Assembly (NCBI RefSeq): GCF_030676415.1
Contig: NZ_JAUUTW010000004.1
Span: 186,001 to 250,000, forward strand
Length of the DNA: 64,000 bases
Source of the DNA: Peribacillus frigoritolerans
GTDB taxonomy: Bacteria; Bacillota; Bacilli; Bacillales; DSM-1321
Direction of reading: 5' to 3'
The notes below the pieces were generated by a model that searched no databases, had not been told where the DNA came from, and saw nothing but the letters and a program-made list of their open reading frames with translations. The translations under genes and the position numbers were made by a program. Positions 45,452 to 56,600 of the stretch are shown piece after piece. How positions within the stretch are numbered: the stretch's first letter is position 1; each line of letters begins with the position of its first letter.

Positions 45452-45615
45452 ATGAATTGTAGTCCTCTCTATATTTATTAATCAACTACCATTTTATAAG
45501 AGGCAATCATAAAATTCAATAAAATCAAGGATTATTAACAGAATGCTCACTTTTATAGAATAGCCAAGTCAAATCACTGGCTATTTGCTTAAAATCGAAA
45601 ATAAAGCAAAGGCAG

Positions 45616-45651
45616 ATAAAAGACTTGTCCTCCCCAAGACAAGTCTTTTAT
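45616..45651 (-). terminator. Terminator of the ctaB-G operon
   Basis: ATAAAAGACTTGTC and GACAAGTCTTTTAT form a perfect 14-bp stem with an 8-base loop, 7 bases after the ctaG stop. It can act in either direction. Confidence 0.85.
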
Positions 45652-45658
45652 CGTACAA

Positions 45659-46561
45659 TTATTCTACAGTCTGAAAATCCGAAGGTATCGGATCAATATC
45701 ATTTTGGCCGCCATTCTCCTTTTTGAACCAAGCAAAGAAAATGACACCTAATACATAGCCTAAAACGATTTCTTGAATCACCTTCATCAGAACCCCACCA
45801 AGCTGTTGATCCTCAAGCAATGGAAGTCCATTGAACATTTCTGGGCCACTGAGCGTTAAACCGGACAGTGCTGAAGCCGGAACACAAAGTTCCATGGCAC
45901 TGGCCCAAGATTCCGCATTGGTAAATGTATCATACATTGGATCATTAGCAAAAATGATTAAAGCGCAAGCAGGGGTCATTAGAATGCCACTGCCGAAAAT
46001 ATAAGCTACTTTTTTCACACCTGACAAACTTTCACGTTCCGGCAGTTGATTGACAAGTGGGAACCACATCAAAACAGCAGTCGTAAATAAAAGGACCGTG
46101 TATCCGGCATGAAACCACATCCCCGTTTTGATAAAGTCGAACACTAACGGGATATGGTACAGCGAGAAAAGAACATTAAATAGTAAAAGGGCGATAAGAG
46201 GTCTCGTGAAAAATTGAAATAACGTCTTCACTCCCCTTGAATTTATGAAAGTTCTCATAAGCCAATCTGGAATCGCAATGATAAATAAAGGCGGAATCAC
46301 GAGATAGAGCAGTGCCATTTGAAACATGTGGGCACTGAACATGATATGGCTCAATAAATCCAGTGGCGATCCTTTTACCACATATAGAAGGAACATGGCT
46401 ATCAAAAAATAAGTTGCCTGTTTAACGGAAAGCGATGAACTGCCCGAAAACTTCTCCCCTTTTTTTGTCACCAGCCAAAAATAGCCAACGGTTATAAGTA
46501 CGAGGGCGGCAAAGTAATAAGGACTCCACAAAGCGCGAAATCCGAAAATATCAATAGACAA
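45659..46561 (-). CDS. ctaG: CtaG, cytochrome caa3 oxidase assembly factor
   Basis: A 300-aa polytopic protein of the bacterial CtaG (caa3_CtaG) family, required for an active caa3 oxidase in B. subtilis and distinct from Cox11. It has seven hydrophobic helices, HIMFSAHMFQMALLYLVIPPL with metal-ligand-type His and Met residues, and FGFRALWSPYYF at the start. The upstream ATG (46579) has no ribosome binding site; TTG at 46561 follows GAGGTGATTTTT and gives the family N-terminus. Confidence 0.93.
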   Translation of the reverse strand: MSIDIFGFRALWSPYYFAALVLITVGYFWLVTKKGEKFSGSSSLSVKQATYFLIAMFLLYVVKGSPLDLLSHIMFSAHMFQMALLYLVIPPLFIIAIPDWLMRTFINSRGVKTLFQFFTRPLIALLLFNVLFSLYHIPLVFDFIKTGMWFHAGYTVLLFTTAVLMWFPLVNQLPERESLSGVKKVAYIFGSGILMTPACALIIFANDPMYDTFTNAESWASAMELCVPASALSGLTLSGPEMFNGLPLLEDQQLGGVLMKVIQEIVLGYVLGVIFFAWFKKENGGQNDIDPIPSDFQTVE

Positions 46562-46703
46562 AAAAATCACCTCGTTCATAAACTTTTCTTACTTTCATTA
46601 TACCTAAAACGAAACATGGTAACAAATATAGATAAACCTGGATACTTTTTCTAGAAAAATAAAGAAAACCGGCTATCATTCAATAGCCGATTTCCTTTAT
46701 GGT

Positions 46704-47039
46704 TTATAACCAAACAATCGTTGTGAACACAAGGACAGTTATCAAGCCTACTGCAAGTCCGGAAAATAAGAACAATGCAATGGTGCCATGCCCTTTATGC
46801 TTCATGTGCATGAAATAATACAATTGGAAAATCACTTGTACAACTGCCAGCAGCAAAATGACTGGTTTAATGAACCAATGTGAAAAACCCTCAATTCCTA
46901 CTGCAGCAAAAGCAAGTAATGTAAAGAAAATCATAAGTGTAAATGATATCACTTGGTGTTTCATCTCTTCAGCATTTTTCTTACGGCGATATTTTAAATC
47001 GACATTCGGGTTCGCTGAATTTGATTGTTCATTCGCCAT
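46704..47039 (-). CDS. ctaF: Cytochrome c oxidase subunit IV (CtaF)
   Basis: A 111-aa subunit IV of a caa3-type oxidase with three hydrophobic helices (about residues 28-48, 54-74 and 86-109) and the family stretch VQVIFQLYYFMHMKHKGHG. The cytoplasmic N-terminus is charged. It follows ctaE by 3 bases in the operon. Length and topology are standard. Confidence 0.95.
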   Translation of the reverse strand: MANEQSNSANPNVDLKYRRKKNAEEMKHQVISFTLMIFFTLLAFAAVGIEGFSHWFIKPVILLLAVVQVIFQLYYFMHMKHKGHGTIALFLFSGLAVGLITVLVFTTIVWL

Positions 47040-47042
47040 CAG

Positions 47043-47672
47043 TTATCCCACCATTCCCATTAAGTATACGACAGTAAAGATAAACACCCAGACTACGTCA
47101 ATGAAATGCCAATAAAGACTCGCAACATAAAATTTAGGGGCGTTATATAAATTCAAGCCCCTTCTTGCATTACGCACCATAAGAGATATGATCCAAACCA
47201 GACCGAAAGCAACGTGTCCTCCGTGAAAACCAACTAACGTATAAAACGCGGAGCCGAAGGCACTGCTCGTAAATGTATGGTGGAATTCATGAACATAGTG
47301 ATTAAACTCATAAATCTCGAGACCTAGAAAAGCAAAGCCAAGAGCAACCGTAATAACAAGCCATGCTTGCATTTGTTTAAAATGGTTATTTTTCATATGG
47401 TACATCGCATACACACTGGTTAATGAACTGGTCAATAACAGCATGGTTGCTACAAAAGTCAGTGGTAATTCGAATAAATCTTTAGCTAAGGCTGCATCAC
47501 CATTTGGAACTTTATCCTTCAATGCAAGGTAAGTTGCAAAAAGTGAGGCGAATAGTACCGTCTCTCCACCGAGAAACAACCAGAATCCCAAATACTTATT
47601 TTTACCTTCTAAAGTCGCTTTCTCGGGAGAAGCAGGCCAAGTGGCATCCGTGAATCTTTCATCTGTTTGCAT
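47043..47672 (-). CDS. ctaE: Cytochrome c oxidase subunit III (CtaE)
   Basis: A 209-aa subunit III with five helices, the short Bacillus form. It has LGFWLFLGGETVLFASLFATY, a helix I signature with the conserved glutamate, and FHGGHVAFGLVWIISLMVRN and YWHFIDVVWVFIFTVVYLMG at the end. The ATG overlaps the ctaD stop in TAATG, so translation is coupled. Confidence 0.97.
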   Translation of the reverse strand: MQTDERFTDATWPASPEKATLEGKNKYLGFWLFLGGETVLFASLFATYLALKDKVPNGDAALAKDLFELPLTFVATMLLLTSSLTSVYAMYHMKNNHFKQMQAWLVITVALGFAFLGLEIYEFNHYVHEFHHTFTSSAFGSAFYTLVGFHGGHVAFGLVWIISLMVRNARRGLNLYNAPKFYVASLYWHFIDVVWVFIFTVVYLMGMVG

Positions 47673-49543
47673 TATGCCTTACCTCCCTTGTCTTTATCGT
47701 CCATAAGGTCTTCTTTGTGGATGTGGAATCCATGATCGTCTTTAACTGAACGGATAAACATTGAAACGAATGTTATCAAAAGTCCAGCGATCATTATAGG
47801 CAGGGTCCATGTCTTATCATCCATGTTATATAAAGCACCGAATGCGGCAACAAATAGTCCTAAAGCAATCGTTAAAGGAAGTATAGATGAATTCGGCATA
47901 TGGATATCCCCCAGTGGTTCTGCAGGAGTCATTTCCTTTTTCCCTTCCATTTTTTCAACCCAGTAAGGATCTAATCCGCGGACAAGCGGAAGTTGTTTGA
48001 AATTATAAAACGGCGGTGGTGATGGAATGGCCCATTCAAGCGTACGGCCGTCTCCCCATGGATCATTGCCGACTTTCTCATTTTTCACAGATGTAATGAT
48101 TATATTGATGACCATTACCAAGACACCAAATGCCATTAAGAAGGCTCCAACTGTACTGATCATATTACCTGTATTGAGACCTTGATCGTCCAAGAATGTA
48201 AATACTCGACGAGGCATCCCCATCAAACCTAAGAAATGTTGAATGAAGAATGTTAAATGGAAACCGATCAAGAACGTCCAAAATGTGATTTGCCCCAATT
48301 TTTCACTTAACATTGTTCCAAACATTTTCGGCCAATAGAAATTAATTCCAGCCAATAAACCCAATACAACCCCACCAACGATTACATAGTGGAAATGGGC
48401 AACAACGAAATAACTATCATGGTATTGATAATCAGCAGGTGCAGATGCAAGCATGATACCTGTTACGCCACCCATGGTAAATGTAGGAATAAAGGCGACT
48501 GCATAAAGCATCGGTACCGTGAACTTGACGCTTCCTCCCCACATCGTAAAGATCCAGTTGAATATCTTAATACCTGTCGGTACAGCGATAGCCATGGTAG
48601 CCACGGCAAAGATCGCATTTGCGATAGGTCCTAAACCAGTGGTAAACATATGATGCGCCCAAACCATGAAACCTAAGAAACCGATTAAAACGGTCGCAAA
48701 TACCATCGATGAATAACCAAACAATCTTTTTCTGGAGAATGTAGCAAAAATTTCGGAAAAAATACCGAAAGCCGGAAGAATCAGGATATATACTTCGGGG
48801 TGACCGAATATCCAGAATAAATGCTCCCAAATGATCGTATTCCCGCCTGCTGCTACATCAAAGAAATTCGAGCCGAACATCCTGTCGAACATCATTAACA
48901 CCAATCCCACGGTAAGCGGAGGAAAAGCGAATAATATCAATGCGGAAACAACGAAAGTTGACCATGTAAACAGCGGCATACGCATATATGTCATACCAGG
49001 CGTACGCATATTAATAATGGTTACAAGGAAATTGATCCCTGCAATTAATGTTCCCAAACCTGATATCTGTAATCCCAGGACGTAGAAATCAATACCATGG
49101 CCTTCGGAGTGAAGGGAAAGTGATGCATATGATGTCCAGCCTGCATCGGGAGCCCCCCCTAAAAACCATGAAAGATTCAGAAAGATTCCTCCAAAGAAAA
49201 ACAACCAAAAACCTAACGAGTTCAAAAATGGAAACGCTACATCACGTGCCCCTATCTGTAAGGGTACAACCGCATTCATTACAGCAAACACCAATGGCAT
49301 AGCCGCCAGAAATATCATGGTCGTACCGTGCATGGTTAAAATTTCATTATAAAATCCGGCACTTACGAAGTCATTATTTGGGATTGCAAGCTGGATACGG
49401 ATAAACATCGCTTCCAAACCGCCGATTACAAAGAATAACCCGCCAGAGATAAGATATAAAATGGCGATTTTCTTATGGTCTACCGTCGTCAGATAATCCC
49501 AAATCGTAGCGCCAAATCCTTTTTTATTAGCGTACGTACTCAC
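47672..49543 (-). CDS. ctaD: Cytochrome c oxidase subunit I (CtaD)
   Basis: The catalytic heme-copper subunit with low-spin heme a and the heme a3-CuB centre. The 623-aa product has the helix VI CuB/cross-link site WIFGHPEVYILILPAFGIF, the two-His motif WAHHMFTTG, the K-channel region, and YFVVAHFHYVIVGG with the two heme ligands. Extra C-terminal helices make it longer than mitochondrial COX1, as in B. subtilis caa3. It starts with GTG at 49543 after AAGGAGG. Confidence 0.98.
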   Translation of the reverse strand: MSTYANKKGFGATIWDYLTTVDHKKIAILYLISGGLFFVIGGLEAMFIRIQLAIPNNDFVSAGFYNEILTMHGTTMIFLAAMPLVFAVMNAVVPLQIGARDVAFPFLNSLGFWLFFFGGIFLNLSWFLGGAPDAGWTSYASLSLHSEGHGIDFYVLGLQISGLGTLIAGINFLVTIINMRTPGMTYMRMPLFTWSTFVVSALILFAFPPLTVGLVLMMFDRMFGSNFFDVAAGGNTIIWEHLFWIFGHPEVYILILPAFGIFSEIFATFSRKRLFGYSSMVFATVLIGFLGFMVWAHHMFTTGLGPIANAIFAVATMAIAVPTGIKIFNWIFTMWGGSVKFTVPMLYAVAFIPTFTMGGVTGIMLASAPADYQYHDSYFVVAHFHYVIVGGVVLGLLAGINFYWPKMFGTMLSEKLGQITFWTFLIGFHLTFFIQHFLGLMGMPRRVFTFLDDQGLNTGNMISTVGAFLMAFGVLVMVINIIITSVKNEKVGNDPWGDGRTLEWAIPSPPPFYNFKQLPLVRGLDPYWVEKMEGKKEMTPAEPLGDIHMPNSSILPLTIALGLFVAAFGALYNMDDKTWTLPIMIAGLLITFVSMFIRSVKDDHGFHIHKEDLMDDKDKGGKA

Positions 49544-49567
49544 GATTTAACCTCCTTAATCAATGTT

Positions 49568-50650
49568 CTATTTGTCTTCCACCTTAAGCTCTAAAAGATA
49601 AGCTGCCAGTGCATTAATATCTGAATCTGAAAGTTCGCCGTAAGTACCGGTCATCGTGTTGCCCGGTTTATACTTCTCAGGATCCTTGATCCATTTCTTC
49701 ACATTCTCTTCCGTATGATCCAATACGCCAGCTACTTTTTGACGCTCACCGAATGTAGCCAGATTCGGAGCCTGACGAGCAGCCTCAGGCCTGCTGTCAT
49801 TTGGTGTCACCGCATGGCAGCCTATACAACTTTGATTAAAGACATCTTCACCCTGTTTGGCTAGATCACCTTCAACGACAGGTTCCTTTGCAGCTTTCAT
49901 ATCTTTAGTCCATGCTTCAAAATCGCTTTTAGACTTCGGTACGACCTTAAAATCCATCAAAGCATGTGAAGGACCGCAAAGTTCAGCACATTTTCCGTAG
50001 AACAAGTTGTTCGAATCTTCTGCCTTTTCACTGTCGAATTCTAAGAAAAACTGATTGACCCCTTCAGTATTTGTATCCATCTTTCCTCCGACAGACGGTA
50101 CCCAGAATGAATGCTTAACATCGGAAGCAGTTAGATTGAAGTACACTTTTTGATCTGTTGGCACAACCAAATCCTGACTTGTTACGACGCCAAGGTCTGG
50201 ATATTCAAACTCCCACCAATATAGGTTCGCCCTAACATTCACGACAAGTGCATCCTTCGTTTTTCCATCCTTATCTTTCTTATCCATTGCCTTTGTGTCG
50301 GCTAAGTCGAAAGTCGTGACGACGGTTGGAACAGCCAGAACAATTAAAAGAAGGATAGGAATAACAGTCCAGATAATTTCGAGTTTATGACTTCCTTCAA
50401 TTTGTTTCGGTATTGTTTCGTCGCCTTCCTTCCGGCGGAAGCGTAGTAAAACTACAACGAACAAAATAATCACAACAATAATAACCAGTACCATGATTAG
50501 TGTACTCAATATCAGTAAGTCATACTGAGATTGCGCAACATCGCCAGCTGGCTTCAGCGCGGATAGAAATGGTTCGCCGCATCCCGAAAGGACAAGTCCT
50601 ACAATACCCAGCAGAGCAATTAGGCGCCATTTGTGCAGCCTTTTTTTCAT
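49568..50650 (-). CDS. ctaC: Cytochrome c oxidase subunit II with fused cytochrome c (CtaC)
   Basis: A 360-aa lipoprotein subunit II. The signal peptide ends in LVLSGCGEP (lipobox LSGC), two transmembrane helices follow (about residues 43-70 and 92-112), then the CuA domain with KCAELCGPSHALM and VKHSFWVPSVGGKMD. A C-terminal cytochrome c domain has CIGCH and a distal Met (GNTMTG), so this is a caa3-type oxidase that takes electrons from cytochrome c. It lies first in the ctaCDEFG run, 253 bp from ctaB. Confidence 0.98.
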   Translation of the reverse strand: MKKRLHKWRLIALLGIVGLVLSGCGEPFLSALKPAGDVAQSQYDLLILSTLIMVLVIIVVIILFVVVLLRFRRKEGDETIPKQIEGSHKLEIIWTVIPILLLIVLAVPTVVTTFDLADTKAMDKKDKDGKTKDALVVNVRANLYWWEFEYPDLGVVTSQDLVVPTDQKVYFNLTASDVKHSFWVPSVGGKMDTNTEGVNQFFLEFDSEKAEDSNNLFYGKCAELCGPSHALMDFKVVPKSKSDFEAWTKDMKAAKEPVVEGDLAKQGEDVFNQSCIGCHAVTPNDSRPEAARQAPNLATFGERQKVAGVLDHTEENVKKWIKDPEKYKPGNTMTGTYGELSDSDINALAAYLLELKVEDK

Positions 50651-50851
50651 AGCTTCAGAAACCCCTCTTTCGTCAAAATTTTCTCACAAAAATAAAAATG
50701 GGCGCAATTGCGAATATTCTCTCTATGTCAATTTCTAAAAAGAAAGAATCCCTAATCTAAGGAATTATGAAGATGATTCATGTAACCGCTCTTATGTATG
50801 ACCTTGTTGGTTCCGTTAATATGTATGAATAGCGGTCAGTGCATTATTTAT

Positions 50852-50893
50852 CAGTAAGCTGGAGCCTGTAAAAGAACAGGCCGCCAGCTTATT
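50852..50893 (-). terminator. Hairpin between ctaB and ctaC
   Basis: TAAGCTGG and CCAGCTTA form the outer stem with CCTGT/ACAGG inside, just after the ctaB stop. The minus-strand tail lacks a good T-run, so it may attenuate or process the transcript rather than end it. Confidence 0.55.
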
Positions 50894-50903
50894 TAAACCA
50901 AAA

Positions 50904-51842
50904 CTAGATGAGTGTGACAATAACCATCGCTACAAATAAAATGGTCATATAATTTAAAGAATATACAAACATGGATGTTGCCCATTTAACATCATCTTTC
51001 TTTTTATACCCCTTAATTCCTAAAATAAGCCAACCTGTGCTCAATAATGCAGCAAGAATAACTAGCGGAGTTCCTAATGGAGTTAAAAAGAAAGGAACGA
51101 ACATTAAACAGACAATCCATAGCATAATCGATCTTTTTGCGGCCTTGAACCCTTTTACGACCGGAAGCATGGGTACCCCAGCTGCACGATATTCTTCGAC
51201 ACGCCTCATGGCAAGTGCATAAAAATGAGGAGGCTGCCACAAGAACATGATCGCAAACAGGACCCAGGCGATCTTATCAAGGCCCGGGTCGACTGCAGCC
51301 CACCCGATAAGTGGAGGCACCGCTCCCGATATACTGCCTATAATCGTATTCGAGACAAATCTACGTTTGAAAACCATGGTATATAAAACAACATAGGCGA
51401 AGACGCCGAATGCACCTAGTATGGCAGTTGTCATATTAGTCAATGCAAGTAAAATCAGCCCTGCAGCAATTAAGCCGAAACTTAACGCCAATACCTTTGA
51501 AGGCTGTACTTTCCCAGTAACCGTTGGACGGTTTTTCGTTCTTTCCATTAAATGATCGATATCACGGTCATAATAATTATTGAAACTGCAAGATCCCGCC
51601 ATTATGAGCGCCGAACCTGCAAGTGTATAAAACACTACATCTAGATTGCTTAAGAAGCTAAGTCCCGAAAAATGAAGAGCTAACCACACGCCGGTAAAAG
51701 CTGTAATTATATTTGAATTGACAATCCCCACTTTTATAAGTGCGAGAAAATCCTTCCAAGCTGTTGTTTCAGGTATATCCGATTGAAGGGCGGCTTTACT
51801 GTCCTCCATGACAGCTTCTGACAAACCCCTTGTTTCTGACAT
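50904..51842 (-). CDS. ctaB: Protoheme IX farnesyltransferase (heme O synthase) CtaB
   Basis: A UbiA-family prenyltransferase that adds farnesyl to protoheme to make heme O, the precursor of heme A. The 312-aa product has about nine helices and the two Asp-rich motifs [19 protein letters not shown] and, in the second half, the region [28 protein letters not shown] lies about 7 bases before the ATG. It is transcribed divergently from ctaA, which takes its product. Confidence 0.97.
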   Translation of the reverse strand: MSETRGLSEAVMEDSKAALQSDIPETTAWKDFLALIKVGIVNSNIITAFTGVWLALHFSGLSFLSNLDVVFYTLAGSALIMAGSCSFNNYYDRDIDHLMERTKNRPTVTGKVQPSKVLALSFGLIAAGLILLALTNMTTAILGAFGVFAYVVLYTMVFKRRFVSNTIIGSISGAVPPLIGWAAVDPGLDKIAWVLFAIMFLWQPPHFYALAMRRVEEYRAAGVPMLPVVKGFKAAKRSIMLWIVCLMFVPFFLTPLGTPLVILAALLSTGWLILGIKGYKKKDDVKWATSMFVYSLNYMTILFVAMVIVTLI

Positions 51843-52444
51843 TTGTTTTCCTCCTTTAAATCATTCAGCACAGACGCAAATGCAAAAAAAATACTTACAT
51901 ATGCTATAGAACATTATTTCATACTTTTTGATATTTGTAACCAAGGAAGCGTAAACAAAAAGTAAATTATTTACCAATGACCGTTGTCAATGGAATCCAT
52001 CGAGAGCTATCATTCTTAATATCATGCTTAATAACAGTAAAATTTAGTAAAATCATTTCTTCAATATATTAAAACACATTTTTGGAAGCTTTTGTGAAAA
52101 TTTTTCCGATATTTTTTGACCAATTTGTGTCTCAATAATTTACTGCTCTTGTAAGATGTTCATCAAGAACATGAATAGTATGCTATTATCATCATCCCCT
52201 AGGCTCTATCCCTATTTTGCTCCTACTTGAAGGTTTACACTCCCTTTATTTCTATCAAAGTCTTTTGTAACTTTCAACTATTTCAGGCATTTTAATTAAT
52301 AGTTATAATATTAACTGAACTTGTAAAATCATTCTATTTTGTGTAATATCGAGGAAGTTCGACAAATATTATGAAAAATCTTATGCTATTATTAATTTTA
52401 TGGAACAACCCTAATTTGCTACAGAGAAAAAGGTGGGACTACTA
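51843..52444. other. ctaA-ctaB divergent control region
   Basis: A 602-bp AT-rich gap between ctaB and ctaA with no gene. In B. subtilis this region binds the ResD regulator. I see several AT-rich hexamers (for example TTGACC and TTTACT with a 17-bp spacer near 52120-52145) but nothing decisive. Confidence 0.5.
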
Positions 52445-53431
52445 GTGAAATCGTCTCTTAAATGGTTTGCTGTTTTAACAACGATTGTAATGCTTTTCAT
52501 CTTACTTGGTGGAGCTTTAGTCACGAAGACGGATTCCGGCATGGGATGCGGCAGGTCCTGGCCATTGTGCAATGGCCAATTGATCCCGGACAAAATCACG
52601 ATTGAATTGGTCATTGAGCTTTCCCATCGACTCGTTTCAGGTGCTGGAGGATTCTTGGTTTTAATTTTATCGTATATGTCTTGGAGAAAAATCGGCCATA
52701 TCCGTGAAGCACGTTTTTTATCAGTCCTTTCTTTTGGTTTTCTGTTACTGCAAGGGTTGATCGGAGCCGCTGCCGTCATTTGGTCACAATCCGATTTCGT
52801 CCTTGCCCTTCATTTTGGCATATCGCTCATTTCCTTTGCTGCCGTCTTTTTACTGACACTGTTGATTTTTGAAGTAGACAAGAAGTTCGAAGCCGAAAAA
52901 CTTATAGTTGACAAACGAATGACATTCCATATTATTGGCGTATTGATTTTTTGTCTGGTAGTTGTATATACGGGTGCTCTTGTAAGGCATACAGAATCAA
53001 GTCTTATCTGTAAGGATTGGCCTTTATGTGTAAATGACAGTCTTGCACTCCCCTCCAACCTTTATGAATGGATTCAAATGGGTCACCGTGCAATGGCAGG
53101 CGCTATTTTCATTTGGGTAACATATGTGGCTTATATCGCAAAAAAACATTACAAAAATCAAAAAGTTTTATATGGCGGTTGGATTGCTGCATTCATTCTC
53201 GTATTTTTACAGGTTACCGCTGGAGCCTTTATCATTTTCTCAAGGCAAAACTTATATATCGCATTGACACACGCATTATTCATTGCCTGCTTTTTTGGTG
53301 TAATGAGCTATTTGATGCTATTGACATCAAGAAGCAAAAAAAATGCCCTAGCCAAGCAAAAAGGGAGCTCCACGCACACAGTCAAAGGACAGGATGAACA
53401 GGATATAACACCAACGGTACCCGCCCGTTAA
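52445..53431 (+). CDS. ctaA: Heme A synthase CtaA
   Basis: Oxidises the methyl group of heme O to the formyl of heme A. The 328-aa product has eight helices in two four-helix halves, two Cys pairs (CGRSWPLC and CKDWPLC, in extracellular loops, as in the B. subtilis enzyme), and heme-ligand histidines in [22 protein letters not shown] and THALFIA. GTG at 52433 sits on the Shine-Dalgarno sequence; GTG at 52445, 8 bases after AAAGGTGG, is preferred. It is divergent from ctaB. Confidence 0.97.
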   Translation: MKSSLKWFAVLTTIVMLFILLGGALVTKTDSGMGCGRSWPLCNGQLIPDKITIELVIELSHRLVSGAGGFLVLILSYMSWRKIGHIREARFLSVLSFGFLLLQGLIGAAAVIWSQSDFVLALHFGISLISFAAVFLLTLLIFEVDKKFEAEKLIVDKRMTFHIIGVLIFCLVVVYTGALVRHTESSLICKDWPLCVNDSLALPSNLYEWIQMGHRAMAGAIFIWVTYVAYIAKKHYKNQKVLYGGWIAAFILVFLQVTAGAFIIFSRQNLYIALTHALFIACFFGVMSYLMLLTSRSKKNALAKQKGSSTHTVKGQDEQDITPTVPAR

Positions 53432-53460
53432 TGTCTGATTGTTCAATCAATAATATAATA

Positions 53461-53510
53461 GGATAAAACAAAACCCACCATTCCCGTGAATGGTGGGTTT
53501 TGTTTTATCC
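53461..53510. terminator. Bidirectional terminator between ctaA and pyc
   Basis: A perfect 23-bp inverted repeat (53461-53483 and 53488-53510) with a CCGT loop. The core is ACCCACCATTC/GAATGGTGGGT, with AAAACAAA and TTTGTTTT outside, so it acts for both convergent genes. Confidence 0.92.
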
Positions 53511-53623
53511 TAAAAGAGTTGTCCGATGACCGTACATTGCCTAAAAAGAGGGTATAGAACCGTTTGAAACCTTAAGCATACCCAATATACCCCAAATCAT
53601 TCAAAAGGTCACAGTCAGCGATA

Positions 53624-56600
53624 TTACTTAGTTATTTCAATCAATAAGTCTCCAGTACTGATCGCTTCTCCATCTTTCACATAAATATCTTTAATGGTCC
53701 CGGAGAATGGTGCTTGCACGGTAGTTTCCATTTTCATCGCTTCCGTAATGATCAGGTGATCACCCTGCTTGACCTGATCGCCTTTCTCTACCACTACACG
53801 AATAACCGTACCTGGCATTGTCGCACCGAGTTGTTCTTTATTTTTTGGGTCAGCTTTCATTTTTGATATAACGGAAGATTTAATGTTTTCATCCTTGATG
53901 ATCACTTCACGTGATTGACCATTCAACTCAAAATACACAACCCGTGTTCCATCAGCCAATGGCTGACCGATTGAAACCAATTTTACGATGAGCGTTTTAC
54001 CCTTTTCAATTTCAACTTCGATTTCTTCCCCTAGCCTCATCCCATATAAGAAAGTTGCGGTATCGAGGTTGGAAACATCTCCAAATAGCTCAATCGTTTT
54101 ATTGTAGTCCAAGAATACTTTTGGATATAGGGCATATGCAAGCACATCGAAATCAGTGACTGCCCGTCCCAATTCCTTGAATAATTCTTCTTTAAGAGCT
54201 GGAAAATCCACTTCTTCCAATAATTCACCCGGTCTTACTGTTATAGGTTTCTTCCCTTTCAGGATAACGTCCTGAAGTTCTTTAGGGAATCCCCCAACTG
54301 GCTGACCTAGATAACCTTCGAATAACTCTATGACTGAATCAGGGAAATCGATGGATTTGCCTTTTGTCAGAACATCTTTTTCAGACAGGTTATTTTGTAC
54401 CATGAATAAAGCCATGTCCCCAACAACTTTGGACGAAGGAGTTACTTTAACGATATCACCGAACATTACATTGACACGTTGGTACATTTCTTTAACTTCA
54501 TGCCAGCGGTCTCCCAGCCCCACTGCTTTGGCTTGCTGCTGCAGATTACTATATTGACCGCCCGGCATTTCGTGTTTGTAAACCTCGGTATGAGGTGCAT
54601 TCATGCCGCTTTCGAAGTCATGATAGAATTTCCTGACCTCTCCCCAGTATTCTCCTAAACGCTCTAGTGAATCGACTTCCAATTTAGGCTGCCTGCTGGA
54701 GCCCTCCAATGCATAATGAAGTGTTTGTACACTTGGCTGCGAGGTAAGTCCAGCTAAAGAACCAATCGCCGTATCAACGATATCCACACCAGCTTCAATC
54801 GCTTTCGAATACATGTAAATTCCATTTCCGCTTGTATCATGAGTATGCAGATGGATCGGAAGGGAGGTCGTTTCTTTCAGTTCCGATACAAGGCGGTAAG
54901 CAGCATCAGGTTTCAAGAGGCCAGCCATATCCTTGATCGCTAAAATATGGGCACCGGCATGTTCTAATTCCACCGCCATATTTTTATAGTAGTCGATATT
55001 ATACTTGCTGCGTGATGGATCATTCAAATCCCCGGTATAACATATGGCCGCTTCCGCAATTTTACCGGATTGACGGACTGCATCAATAGCCAATTCCATC
55101 CCTTTAACCCAGTTTAAACTGTCGAAGATACGAAAAACATCAATGCCTGCATCCGATGATTTCTCTACGAATTCACGAATGACATTATCAGGGTAATTTT
55201 TATAACCCACTGCATTTGAAGCCCTTAAAAGCATTTGTAATAGGACATTCGGTGCTTTTTTCCTGAAACTTAACAGCCTGTCCCATGGATCTTCTTTCAA
55301 AAAGCGATATGCGACATCGAAAGTTGCCCCACCCCACATTTCCATTGAAAATAAATCAGGAAGCAGTTTTGCTGTAGGCTCAGCGATATCAAGGATATCT
55401 TTTGACCTAATTCTCGTCGCCAGTAAAGATTGATGTGCATCACGGAAAGTCGTATCGGTGATCAATACCTCTTTCTGTTCTTTTATCCAATTGACCAGTC
55501 CCTCTGCACCTTGCTCTTCAAGTATATTTTTTGTACCCGAGATAAGCGGCAGGCCACCAACATTCGGAATTGGAGCTGGATCAAAAACAGGTTTTTTCTT
55601 TTTCTCGACTCCCGGGAATCCATTTACGGTCACATTTCCGATATATGAAAGCATTTTTGTCCCACGGTCTTTTCTGATTGGGAAGCTAAATAATTCCGGA
55701 GTTGAATCAATGAATGATGTATCATATTCCCCATTTATAAATTTTTCATGTTTTACAACATTTTCAAGGAAGGGGATATTTGTTTTAATACCACGAATCC
55801 TGAATTCCTTAAGGTTACGAACCATTTTGGAAGCTGCCTGCTCAAATGAAAGCGCATGGGTAGAAAGTTTAACGAGAAGGGAATCATAATATGGTGTGAT
55901 GACCGCACCTTGGAACCCATTCCCAGCGTCCAGACGAACACCGAATCCCCCACCGGAACGGTAAACCATCATTTTTCCGGTATCAGGCATGAAATTATTC
56001 AATGGATCCTCAGTCGTCACCCTTGATTGAATCGCATATCCATGAGTTTTAATTCCTGCTTGTTCGGGAATCCCGATCTTTTTGCCATGGAGTTCATGCC
56101 CTTCAGCTACCATGATTTGAGATTGAACGATATCGATGCCCGTAATCATTTCAGTAATGGTATGCTCAACCTGCACCCGTGGATTGACTTCAATAAAGTA
56201 AAATTCGCCATTTGCGACTAGGAACTCGACCGTACCAGCGTTTACATAATCAATATTTTTTGCCAGCTTGACGGCTGCCTCACAAATCCTTTCCCTTAAA
56301 TCCTCGGAAAGGGATACGGAAGGTGCCACTTCCACAACTTTTTGATGCCGTCTCTGAACGGAACAGTCACGTTCATATAAATGGACGATGTTCCCATGAG
56401 TATCAGCCAAAATCTGAACTTCGATATGCTTCGGATTTTGTATGAATCTCTCTACATAGACTTCATCATTACCAAAAGCTGCTTTAGCTTCTGATTTTGC
56501 GCGATCATAAGCCTCTTCAACTTCTTCGATTTTTTCGACAATCCGCATTCCGCGTCCGCCGCCGCCTAAAGAGGCTTTTATTATAATTGGAAAACCGTAT